Shown piece by piece: positions 1 through 5,914 of a stretch of 5,914 nucleotides of DNA. How positions within the stretch are numbered: the first letter of the stretch is position 1; each line of letters opens with the position of its first letter. The notes beneath the pieces are model-generated. The model worked only from the letters and a program-made list of their open reading frames with translations, was not told where the DNA came from and did no database searches. The translations under genes were made by a program, and so were the position numbers. Source of the DNA: an uncultured Clostridia bacterium (lineage in GTDB: Bacteria; Bacillota; Clostridia; Oscillospirales; Acutalibacteraceae); the NCBI GenBank assembly GCA_947168785.1, contig CAMVNL010000166.1, positions 1 through 5,914 of the forward strand, written 5' to 3'.

Positions 1-1211
1 AAGGCCGCCAGCACGCAGACCGCAACGATGACGATGGGAATGAGCGTGGAGACCATGCCCAGCGACAGGCCGCCGATGATGATGGTGGCGGTGCCGGTCT
101 CGGAGGCGGCCGCCAGGTTTTTGGTGGGCTTGTAGCTGTCGGAAGTATAATATTCGGTGGACCGGCCGATCAGCACGCCGGCGATCAGCCCGGCCAGAAT
201 GGCGAAATAGACGTGCCAGTGGTCTTTGCCCAGAACGAGGTAGACCAGCGGCAGGGAAACCGCCGCGATCACGACGGCGGAGAAATTGGTCCCGCGGGAC
301 AGAGCGTGCAGCAGCTGCTTCTGGTCCGCGTTTTCTTTTGTGCGGACGAAGAAGGTGCCGATCACCGAGCAGATCACGCCGATGGCGGCGATGAGCATGG
401 GCAGCGCCATGGTGCGCAGCGAATCAAGGGAGGGACCCACCGCCCTTGCGGCGGAAACGCCCAGCGCGCAGGCGGAGATGACGGAGCCCACGTAGGATTC
501 ATAGAGGTCCGCGCCCATGCCGGCCACGTCGCCCACGTTGTCGCCCACGTTATCCGCAATGACGGCGGGGTTGCGGGGATCATCCTCCGGGATGCCCACC
601 TCCACCTTGCCGACGAGGTCAGCGCCCACGTCGGCGGCCTTGGTGAACACGCCGCCGCCCACACGGGCGAACAGCGCCATGGAGGAGGCCCCCATGCCGA
701 AGGTGAGCATGGCGCCGGTGATATCCTCCGGCGGGAGTTTGAACACGAATTTCAGCAGGGCGAACCAGATGGAGATATCCAGCAATCCCAGGCCCACCAC
801 GGTGAAGCCCATGACGCTGCCGGCGGAAAACGCCACCCGCAGGCCCTTGTTGAGGCCCTCCTGACAGGCGTTGGCGGTGCGGGCGTTGGAGAGGGTGGCG
901 ATCTTCATGCCGATGAAGCCGGAAAGCCCCGAGAAGAAGCCGCCGGTGAGGAAGGCGAAGGGCACGTAGGGGGTCAGGAGCCTGAGCAGCGCCATGACGG
1001 ACAGGATCACGAACATGGCGGCAAAGAAGATGCCCACAATGCGGTACTGCCGCTTGAGATAGGCGTCGGCGCCGCTGCGGATGGCGGCGGAGAGCTTTTG
1101 CATCCGCTCCGTCCCCTCCGGGAATTTCAGTACCTTGCGCGCCGTGAGGGCGGCAAACACGATCGCCAGCAGGGAACCGGCGAAGGTCATGATCAGCATC
1201 AACAGTTCCAT
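1..1211 (-). CDS. hppA: Membrane-bound ion-translocating pyrophosphatase, N-terminal 403 residues (runs off window edge)
   Basis: Integral membrane pyrophosphatase that couples hydrolysis of PPi to phosphate with export of Na+ and/or H+ across the cytoplasmic membrane. Seen: ATG at 1211 preceded by GGAGA at a 6-base gap; a hydrophobic protein opening MELLMLIMTFAGSLLAIVFA with many further membrane segments; and the M-PPase substrate site, comprising VFTKAADVGADLVGKVE (residues 188-204), DDPRNPA (210-216) and DNVGDNVGD (220-228), whose Asp and Lys residues bind Mg-PPi in this family. GADLYESY (233-240) follows, placing Glu238 at the ion-gate position of helix 6. That glutamate matches K+-dependent bacterial pumps, often Na+ pumps, rather than plant H+ pumps; this is inference. 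The GNTT(A/K) region that decides K+ dependence lies beyond base 1. Family members are usually about 650-720 residues, so roughly the first 55-60% is present. It has its own promoter and follows a terminator, so it is probably transcribed separately from the upstream gene. Confidence 0.97.
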   Translation of the reverse strand, partial: MELLMLIMTFAGSLLAIVFAALTARKVLKFPEGTERMQKLSAAIRSGADAYLKRQYRIVGIFFAAMFVILSVMALLRLLTPYVPFAFLTGGFFSGLSGFIGMKIATLSNARTANACQEGLNKGLRVAFSAGSVMGFTVVGLGLLDISIWFALLKFVFKLPPEDITGAMLTFGMGASSMALFARVGGGVFTKAADVGADLVGKVEVGIPEDDPRNPAVIADNVGDNVGDVAGMGADLYESYVGSVISACALGVSAARAVGPSLDSLRTMALPMLIAAIGVICSVIGTFFVRTKENADQKQLLHALSRGTNFSAVVIAAVSLPLVYLVLGKDHWHVYFAILAGLIAGVLIGRSTEYYTSDSYKPTKNLAAASETGTATIIIGGLSLGMVSTLIPIVIVAVCVLAA

Positions 1212-1217
1212 GTGATT

Positions 1218-1222
1218 TCTCC
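1218..1222 (-). promoter_or_regulatory. Ribosome binding site of hppA
   Basis: On the minus strand GGAGA lies six bases before the ATG at 1211. It supports that ATG as the hppA start; the in-frame ATG codons at residues 5 and 8 lack such a site. Confidence 0.8.
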
Positions 1223-1242
1223 GTTTTCAGGGTATTTTTATT

Positions 1243-1271
1243 ATAATAACATAATTTGCCACATCCGTCAA
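1243..1271 (-). promoter_or_regulatory. Sigma-A-type promoter of hppA
   Basis: Minus strand: -35 TTGACG (1266-1271), exactly 17 bases of spacer, -10 TATTAT (1243-1248). Five of six bases match consensus in each box. The predicted start lies near 1236, giving a leader of about 25 bases, too short for a riboswitch. The AT-rich stretch directly upstream (1277-1290) could act as an UP element, but it is also the T-tract of the preceding gene's terminator. Confidence 0.75.
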
Positions 1272-1280
1272 ATCCTATTT

Positions 1281-1330
1281 AAAAAATAAAGGCCGCCGGG
1301 CGCTTTGATCGGCCAAAAATCCCGACGGCC
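1281..1330 (-). terminator. Rho-independent terminator of the dockerin protein gene
   Basis: Minus strand: GGCCGTCGGG (1330-1321) pairs along all ten bases with CCCGGCGGCC (1300-1291), with a single G-U wobble. TTTATTTTTT (1290-1281) follows immediately. The 20-base loop holds a possible inner 5-bp stem (TTTTG/CAAAG), which could extend the hairpin. It lies 64 bases after the stop at 1394. On the plus strand the wobble becomes a mismatch and the trailing bases are only TCTTTCTGTTTT, so it is mainly a minus-strand terminator. Confidence 0.9.
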
Positions 1331-1393
1331 TCTTTCTGTTTTCGGTTCCGCGCCGCCCTTTCTACCTGGGCAGACGCCTGCGGCGATTGAGGT

Positions 1394-4300
1394 TTACCAT
1401 TTGGAGGCGTCCTCCAGCCCCACGGAGGCCCGCAGGATCAGCCGCGCGTCGGCGGAGGAGATCTTCCCGTCCTTATCCACGTTGGCCGCGATATACGGCT
1501 TGCTGCCGGGAGCGTAGCCTTCCAGACCGACGGACGCCCGCAGCGCCAGCCGCGCGTCGGCAGACTCGATTTTGCCGTTCAGGTCCACGTCGCCCAGCAT
1601 CACGGTTTCGGCGGCGGGCTTGCTTTTATACGTGGCCTTCAGCTTCACGTCGGAAGCGGGCATGGTGAACGACAGGGTCGCCTTGGTGAGATCGGCCGAA
1701 CCCACGCTGCCGCTTTCCACGGCCCACTTGTCGAAGGTCTTGCCCGCGGGGGCCGCGTCGGCGACGACCTTCACGGTCTCGCCCTTCTTGGCCTTTTCCG
1801 GCGTCGCCTTGCCGTTCGTTGCGGTGATCGTATAGGTCAGGTCTTTATACGTCGCCTTCAGCTTCACGTCGGAAGCGGGCATGGTGAACGACAGGGTCGC
1901 CTTGGTGAGATCGGCCGAACCCACGCTGCCGCTTTCCACGGCCCACTTGTCGAAGGTCTTGCCCGCGGGGGCCGCGTCGGCGACGACCTTCACGGTCTCG
2001 CCCTTCTTGGCCTTTTCCGGCGTCGCCTTGCCGTTCGTTGCGGTGATCGTATAGGTCAGGTCTTTATACGTCGCCTTCAGCTTCACGTCGGAAGCGGGCA
2101 TGACGAAGGAGATCGTCGCTGCGGACAGGTCGACGACGGTGATCCCGCCGCTTTCCACGACCCACTTGTCAAAGGCCTTGCCCGCGGGGGCCGCGTCGGC
2201 GGTCACGGTGACGATCGCCCCTTCCGGCGCGTTCGCCATGGAGGGCTTACCCCCCGTCGCCGTCACGGCGTAGGTCTTCACGGAGGGAATGGTATAGTCA
2301 AACGCGCACTGGTAGGAACGGGGACCGGTGGACAGGAATTTTACCGTACCGCCGGTGTAGGCCGCGATGCATTCCAGGCCGTTCCACACGGCCGTGGCGC
2401 CGGAGGCCAGCCTGCAGTTTTCCGCCAGCGTGAAGCTGAAGGTCACCCGCAGCGTATCGCCGGGGGCCGCCTTCGTCACGGGGACGTTGTTCTTCAGATA
2501 GGCGACGCCGTCAACGGTGACGTTGGCGTCGGAGCAGTCGGCCGCCGGATCCAGCGCGGCGGAGCCGTCCGGGAAATCCAGCTTGGTGAACTCGAATGCG
2601 GAGATCTCGACCTCGTCGGCGGTCAGCGGGAACCGGTAGACGATCTGCGCCGTCTTTCCGCCGCTGCCCACCGTGATGGCGGCCTTTTCGCCGTTGACGT
2701 AGGCGACGGTGTTCTTATCGAAGCAGCGGGGATTGCCCGTATACTCGGCGTTCTGATAGTCGTCGGTTTTGACGTTGATGACGATGTTGTATTCCCGGTG
2801 CCCCTCAAAGACGCTGTGCGCGGGATACCATTCGGAGCTGACGACGGGAGGCGCGATCTGACGGTACCGGTCCTTGATGCCGCCGGTGGGAACGTAATCG
2901 GGATCTGACCGGTAGACGGCCGTCGCCGGGGTCTCGCCGGTCACGGGGGCGGTCACGTAGTATTTCACCGTTTCATAGGGCAGGCCGCCCTCCGGCACGG
3001 CGACCCGGTACTCGAAATCAAGGTACACCGTCTTTTTATCCGCGGAGAGGGTGGTATTGATGAGCTTCGCGCCCTCCAGCAGGGCGGTCACGTCCTCCGC
3101 GAAGACGTATCCGTCCTTTGCCTCCAGCCGCAGGGAGATCTGGGCGTTGTCCCCGGCGTCAAAGGAATCCAGCAGTTTGCCGAACATTTTGCAGGAATAG
3201 CCGGTCACGCTGACGTGGGGCGTGCTCACCGTCGCCGTGGTGGGCGTGGGCTGCTTGTGCACGGGCAGCGCGTCCGTATTGACCTTCACCACGCTGATCC
3301 GGTTGGCGTTTTCATATTTCACCACGTCGGTATACAGCGTGGTATCGGCGCCGTTCTTTTTGCCCGTGATCGCGCAGCGGAAATAGCGGAGCGTCACGGA
3401 GGGTTCAGAAGCGAAATTGTAGCGGAGGGACTTCGTCTTCGCCCCGGTGATGGGGGTGGAACTCATGGAGGTTTTATCCGTCACGTTCGTCCAGCCGGTC
3501 TTGCCGTCGCCTGACATCTGCCATTGATACCCGCTGACGGGACCCTCGGCCTCCACGTCAAAACGGGCGTTCTGATTGGAGGGGGAGCCGTCGAAGTTGA
3601 CGGGCTGCTTCGTGATGACGGTATCCGGCACGGGGATCAGATACCGCAGCAGGATCCCGTTCGCCAGGGTGCTGTTTTCGGCAAAATCCACGCCGTAGCT
3701 GTACCGGTTCGCGAGGGCAGGCTGCAGAAAGCTGAGATAACCCAACGTGATCTCGGGCATGCGGATGGTGCCCCAGGGGACCAGCGACACGTGGGCGGCG
3801 TACTTCACGCCGTATTCCGCCTTCTGGCCGGTCACGTCGTTTCCGTTTTCATCCTCCCAGGACACGGAGGCGTCGAAGCAGTAGCCGCTGACCCGGTCCG
3901 GGAAGACGTACCCTGCCGTCACCGGAAAGCGCAGGTTCTTGCCGAGGCTGTCGGTATCCGCCGGGTTCTGCTGAAAGACGCAGTTTTCGGCCCGCACGTA
4001 ATAATACTCGGTATCGCCGATGTAGGTCCGGAAGCGGGGATCGGTCTCGCAGCCGAACTTTTCATAGGAATAGGCGCCGCCGTAGTGATAGCCGTTGGTG
4101 ATCTTCATATACGCGACGCCGACAAAATGCTCGTCGTATTCCAGTCCCCAGAACGCCCGTGCGCTTCTGTTTTTCGCGCCCTTGGCGTTGTAATCGACTT
4201 TGAAATACGCGGTGCCGGTCAGGGTGACGCCCTCCTCCGGATGGGCGTTCTCATATCTTGATTCGTAGTTGTAGTAGAAATTCGCGCTGCCGATCGTCAG

Positions 4301-4864
4301 ATGTCCGCACGCGGGATAGACGATTTTGGAGGAGGCTTGATTGGTCACCAGATTGAAATTGACGTGTACCGACAGCCGGTAAGAGGACATGCCGCCGACG
4401 GTGATCTCGTCGCCGTACAGGGCGTAGTAATCCGCGTCCGGGTAGGTGCCGCTGAAGCTGCCGTTGATGATCAGATCCGCGTCGCTCGCGCCCGCGTAGA
4501 TCATCATGCTTCCGTTGGTACCCAGCGCGCTGTAAACCTTGGTGCCGTAGTATTTGTTGACCGTCAGGGTGTTTTTACCGGCGATGCCGACGTAAACGGT
4601 CCATTTTTTGCCGGGCGTCTGAACGAAAATCGAATTCCCGGTATAGTTTTTCAGCTTGAGTGTAACGGTCTGCTTCCCGCTGTCGACGCTGGCCGTCACG
4701 CCGGAAGGAAGATTGGAGAAATTGTCTTTCGTATAAACCGCCGCGCCGTTCTGATAGAGGACGACGGCGACCGTATCTGCCGCCGCGGCGCCGACCGCCA
4801 GCGGCAAAGCCGCCGACAACGCCAGCGCAAGGGCAAGCAGCAATGCCAATGCGTTTCGTTTCAT
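1394..4864 (-). CDS. Large secreted multi-domain protein with InlB-type repeats and C-terminal type I dockerin
   Basis: Predicted extracellular protein of 1156 residues; function unknown. I place the start at the ATG at 4864, because AAGGAGGT sits seven bases upstream and the product then opens with a classic signal peptide (MKR, an Ala/Leu core at 5-20, cleavage near AAAA-D at 26-30). Layout: 31-310, Tyr-rich, beta-rich region with no recognised fold; about 315-380, a beta module; 415-520, Ig-like domain (ITKQP, YQWQMSGDGKTGW, YFRCAITG); about 543-621, 632-747 and 756-862, diverged beta modules; 864-936, 937-1009 and 1010-1082, three InlB/Flg_new_2-like repeats; 1089-1152, dockerin with two Ca-binding loops (DVDLNGKIESAD, NVDKDGKISSAD). 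I see no catalytic motif, transmembrane anchor or LPXTG. By family knowledge, the dockerin should bind a cohesin on a scaffold or cell surface. An adhesin, a substrate-binding subunit, or an enzyme with an unfamiliar N-terminal domain all remain possible. The gene has its own promoter and terminator, so it is likely monocistronic. Confidence 0.9.
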   Translation of the reverse strand: MKRNALALLLALALALSAALPLAVGAAAADTVAVVLYQNGAAVYTKDNFSNLPSGVTASVDSGKQTVTLKLKNYTGNSIFVQTPGKKWTVYVGIAGKNTLTVNKYYGTKVYSALGTNGSMMIYAGASDADLIINGSFSGTYPDADYYALYGDEITVGGMSSYRLSVHVNFNLVTNQASSKIVYPACGHLTIGSANFYYNYESRYENAHPEEGVTLTGTAYFKVDYNAKGAKNRSARAFWGLEYDEHFVGVAYMKITNGYHYGGAYSYEKFGCETDPRFRTYIGDTEYYYVRAENCVFQQNPADTDSLGKNLRFPVTAGYVFPDRVSGYCFDASVSWEDENGNDVTGQKAEYGVKYAAHVSLVPWGTIRMPEITLGYLSFLQPALANRYSYGVDFAENSTLANGILLRYLIPVPDTVITKQPVNFDGSPSNQNARFDVEAEGPVSGYQWQMSGDGKTGWTNVTDKTSMSSTPITGAKTKSLRYNFASEPSVTLRYFRCAITGKKNGADTTLYTDVVKYENANRISVVKVNTDALPVHKQPTPTTATVSTPHVSVTGYSCKMFGKLLDSFDAGDNAQISLRLEAKDGYVFAEDVTALLEGAKLINTTLSADKKTVYLDFEYRVAVPEGGLPYETVKYYVTAPVTGETPATAVYRSDPDYVPTGGIKDRYRQIAPPVVSSEWYPAHSVFEGHREYNIVINVKTDDYQNAEYTGNPRCFDKNTVAYVNGEKAAITVGSGGKTAQIVYRFPLTADEVEISAFEFTKLDFPDGSAALDPAADCSDANVTVDGVAYLKNNVPVTKAAPGDTLRVTFSFTLAENCRLASGATAVWNGLECIAAYTGGTVKFLSTGPRSYQCAFDYTIPSVKTYAVTATGGKPSMANAPEGAIVTVTADAAPAGKAFDKWVVESGGITVVDLSAATISFVMPASDVKLKATYKDLTYTITATNGKATPEKAKKGETVKVVADAAPAGKTFDKWAVESGSVGSADLTKATLSFTMPASDVKLKATYKDLTYTITATNGKATPEKAKKGETVKVVADAAPAGKTFDKWAVESGSVGSADLTKATLSFTMPASDVKLKATYKSKPAAETVMLGDVDLNGKIESADARLALRASVGLEGYAPGSKPYIAANVDKDGKISSADARLILRASVGLEDASKW
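1619..1837 (-). repeat. InlB-type 73-residue repeat, copy 3 (C-terminal)
   Basis: Encodes residues 1010-1082 (TYTITATNGK ... LKATYKSK). Landmarks are FDKWAVESGS and FTMPASDVKLKATY, the pattern of divergent InlB B-repeats, small beta domains common as spacers or adhesive stalks in secreted Firmicutes proteins. It matches copy 2 at every base except near the C-terminal boundary (differences at 1634 and 1624 and beyond). Confidence 0.85.
1838..2056 (-). repeat. InlB-type 73-residue repeat, copy 2
   Basis: Encodes residues 937-1009. Residues 1-71 of this unit are identical in copy 3. At nucleotide level, 1635-1883 equals 1854-2102 without a mismatch (249 bp at a 219-bp offset), which indicates recent duplication or gene conversion, or strong homogenisation. 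Confidence 0.85.
2057..2275 (-). repeat. InlB-type repeat, copy 1 (diverged)
   Basis: Encodes residues 864-936 (TYAVTATGGK ... LKATYKDL), the same 73-residue length as the other two copies. It differs at many positions (PSMANAPEGAIVTVT versus ATPEKAKKGETVKVV; GGITVVDLSAATISFVMP versus GSVGSADLTKATLSFTMP). It keeps ADAAPAGK, FDKW and MPASDVKLKATYKDL. It appears to be the older unit. Confidence 0.8.
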
Positions 4865-4871
4865 ATCGGAT

Positions 4872-4879
4872 ACCTCCTT
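4872..4879 (-). promoter_or_regulatory. Strong Shine-Dalgarno deciding the start of the dockerin protein
   Basis: Minus strand AAGGAGGT, eight bases complementary to the 16S 3' end, seven bases before the ATG at 4864. An in-frame GTG at 4891 would place this SD inside the coding region and add nine polar residues (M/VDDCKEVSD) before the signal peptide, so 4864 is preferred. Confidence 0.9.
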
Positions 4880-4889
4880 GCAGTCATCC

Positions 4890-4909
4890 ACGTATCGCAG
4901 AGGATACGT
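4890..4909 (-). promoter_or_regulatory. Leader hairpin/inverted repeat between promoter and SD
   Basis: Minus strand ACGTATC-CTCTGC-GATACGT: a perfect 7-bp inverted repeat with a 6-base loop. It lies just after the predicted transcription start (near 4911) and 10 bases before the SD. It could be an mRNA-stabilising 5' hairpin or a DNA operator overlapping the start region. It has no U-tract, so it is not a terminator. TGACTG occurs on both sides of it (4911-4916 and 4881-4886) as a direct repeat. Confidence 0.5.
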
Positions 4910-4917
4910 TCAGTCAG

Positions 4918-4946
4918 ATTATACCATATTAGAAACAAAAACGCAA
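4918..4946 (-). promoter_or_regulatory. Extended -10 promoter of the dockerin protein gene
   Basis: Minus strand: a perfect -10 TATAAT (4918-4923) preceded by TGG, giving the extended -10 TGnTATAAT. A weak -35 TTGCGT (4941-4946) lies 17 bases upstream, matching consensus only at TTG. The surrounding 4918-4960 stretch is AT-rich within a GC-rich region. The predicted start near 4911 gives a leader of about 47 bases. Confidence 0.75.
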
Positions 4947-4995
4947 CTATTTTATCTAAAATGCTGCACGGATCGACTGGTTTTGACCGAAATCA

Positions 4996-5914
4996 TCACA
5001 AAAACCGCCCGGTCAGGCTGTCGGGGCAGGCTTTGATCCGCTCCGGCGTGCCGCAGGCCACCACGCGGCCGCCCTCTTCGCCCCCGCCGGGGCCCATGTC
5101 GATGAGGTAGTCGGCGCTGCGGATCACGTCCAGGTCGTGCTCGATCACGATCACGGTGGCCCCGTCGGCGATCAGCGTTTCAAACACGCCCAGCAGCGTT
5201 TTCACGTCCAGCGGGTGCAGGCCGATGGTGGGCTCGTCAAAGACGAAGACGGAGTCTGCCTGGCCCCGTCCCATCTCCCAGGCCAGCTTCAGCCGCTGGG
5301 CCTCGCCGCCGGAAAGGCCCGGGGTCTCCTCCCCCAGCGTCAGGTACCCGAGGCCGAGGCTTTGCAGCACCCGCAGCCGGGGGCAGACGTTTTTCATGTC
5401 CCGGCAGAACTCCGCCGCCGTGTTCACGTCCATGGCCATCAGCTCCGGAAGGGAGCGGGTCTCCCCCGCCTTGTTGGTATAGCCGACGGTGTAGGCCGCC
5501 CTGGCGTAGCGGGAGCCCCGGCACTCGGGGCAGGGGATGTCCACGTCCGGCAGAAACTGCACGTCCAGGCTGATGGAGCCGGTGCCGTCGCAGACGGGGC
5601 AGCGCAGAGACCCGGTGTTGTAGGAGAAATCCCCCGCCTTATAGCCCGCCTGCTTCGCCTGCGCCGTGCGGGCGAAGAGCTTGCGCAGCTCGTCGTGGAC
5701 CCCGGCGTAGGTGGCCACGGTGGAGCGGATGTTGATGCCGATGGGCGTGGCGTCGATCAGCTTGATATGGGCGACGCCCTCCGCTTCCACAGACCGCACG
5801 TGTTCGGGGAGCTTCTGCCCTTTTGTTATCGCGGACAGGGCGGGGACACGGCTTTCCAGCACCATGGTGGTCTTGCCGGAGCCGGAAACGCCGGTCACCA
5901 CCGTCAGCCGCCCC
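4996..5914 (-). CDS. uvrA: UvrA-family excinuclease ABC ATPase, C-terminal 305 residues (5' end outside window)
   Basis: DNA-damage-recognition ATPase of the UvrA family; only the second nucleotide-binding half is present, and the frame is open through base 5914 (GRLTVVTGVSGSGKTT, so the GTG at 5901 is internal). Fragment numbering: Walker A GVSGSGKTT (8-16); the UvrA zinc finger C105-x2-C108-x19-C128-x2-C131, with FLPDVDIPC between the pairs; ABC signature LSGGEAQRLKLA (200-211); Walker B VFVFDEP (222-228); switch His259 in VIVIEHDLDVI. All nucleotide-binding motifs are intact. The tail (GLHPLDVKTLLGVF, DMGPGGGEEGGRVVACGTPE, then a stop after SLTGRFL) resembles the shorter UvrA-like paralogues of Firmicutes, whereas canonical UvrA reads GLHFDDI and DLGPEGG. 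This could therefore be a UvrA2-type repair or drug-tolerance protein rather than the housekeeping copy; the missing N-terminal half would decide. No clear terminator follows the stop. Confidence 0.93.
   Translation of the reverse strand, partial: GRLTVVTGVSGSGKTTMVLESRVPALSAITKGQKLPEHVRSVEAEGVAHIKLIDATPIGINIRSTVATYAGVHDELRKLFARTAQAKQAGYKAGDFSYNTGSLRCPVCDGTGSISLDVQFLPDVDIPCPECRGSRYARAAYTVGYTNKAGETRSLPELMAMDVNTAAEFCRDMKNVCPRLRVLQSLGLGYLTLGEETPGLSGGEAQRLKLAWEMGRGQADSVFVFDEPTIGLHPLDVKTLLGVFETLIADGATVIVIEHDLDVIRSADYLIDMGPGGGEEGGRVVACGTPERIKACPDSLTGRFL

Noticed and set aside
213..1289. Long plus-strand open frame opposite hppA, rich in His, Gly and Glu
   Set aside because: It lies entirely antisense to a clear membrane pyrophosphatase, has low-complexity composition expected from the complement of GC-rich codons, has no SD, and runs through the hppA promoter.
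1619..2275. Tandem repeat array considered as a CRISPR or a non-coding satellite
   Set aside because: The period is 219 bp with no spacer/repeat alternation, and every unit is in frame within a coding sequence encoding an InlB-like beta repeat.
4864..4891. Alternative GTG start of the dockerin protein at 4891
   Set aside because: It lies inside the leader hairpin, has no SD, and would put nine polar residues before a textbook signal peptide; the ATG at 4864 has AAGGAGGT at seven bases.
4951..5014. Possible terminator after the uvrA-family gene (GACCG/CGGTC across the stop codon; TTTTAGATAAAA near 4949-4960)
   Set aside because: The first pairing is five bases over a long loop and the second is A-T only with no GC stem; neither has a proper U-tract, so no terminator is annotated.
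3215..5110. Several plus-strand open frames of 99-269 codons opposite the dockerin gene
   Set aside because: They mirror the minus-strand codon pattern, have no SD or promoter and no recognisable motif. One crosses the intergenic gap into the uvrA end, which a real gene would be unlikely to do here.
1..5914. The three genes as one new functional system
   Set aside because: The two downstream genes each have their own promoter, a strong terminator separates the secreted protein from hppA, and the families (DNA repair ATPase, secreted dockerin protein, ion-pumping pyrophosphatase) have no known joint role. Co-orientation alone is weak evidence.

Overview
The window looks like part of a Gram-positive, clostridial genome, most plausibly a GC-rich gut or rumen member of the Oscillospirales/Ruminococcaceae. 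This is inferred from three things. The genes are GC-rich but sit between short AT-rich gaps carrying sigma-A-type promoters. The Shine-Dalgarno site AAGGAGGT is near perfect. A large secreted protein ends in a type I dockerin whose two halves both read SADAR.(A/I)LRASVGLE, a style typical of that group. No 16S rRNA or other taxonomic marker is present, so the placement is a judgement.

Three genes fill the window, all on the minus strand. Reading in the direction of transcription (high to low coordinates): (1) 5914-4996 is the C-terminal part of a UvrA-family ATPase, cut by the window edge. (2) 4864-1394 is an 1156-residue secreted protein with a signal peptide, an unassigned N-terminal region, an Ig-like domain, several diverged beta-rich modules, three tandem 73-residue InlB-type repeats and a C-terminal dockerin. 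(3) 1211-1 is the N-terminal part of hppA, a membrane-bound ion-pumping pyrophosphatase, cut by the other edge.

The gaps are short and readable. The 131-base gap at 4865-4995 carries an extended -10 promoter, a 7-bp hairpin in the leader and a strong SD, which sets the start of the secreted protein at 4864 rather than at an in-frame GTG 27 bases upstream. The 182-base gap at 1212-1393 carries a strong intrinsic terminator, followed immediately by a promoter and SD for hppA. Each of the two downstream genes therefore has its own transcription signals, and the three genes are probably independent neighbours (DNA repair family, cell-surface/extracellular, bioenergetics) rather than one system.

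I found no convincing new multi-gene system. The part most worth a second look is the secreted protein. It pairs a dockerin with apparently non-catalytic modules and an unassigned Tyr-rich N-terminal region, and it contains a tandem duplication with no nucleotide differences (249-bp match at 219-bp period).
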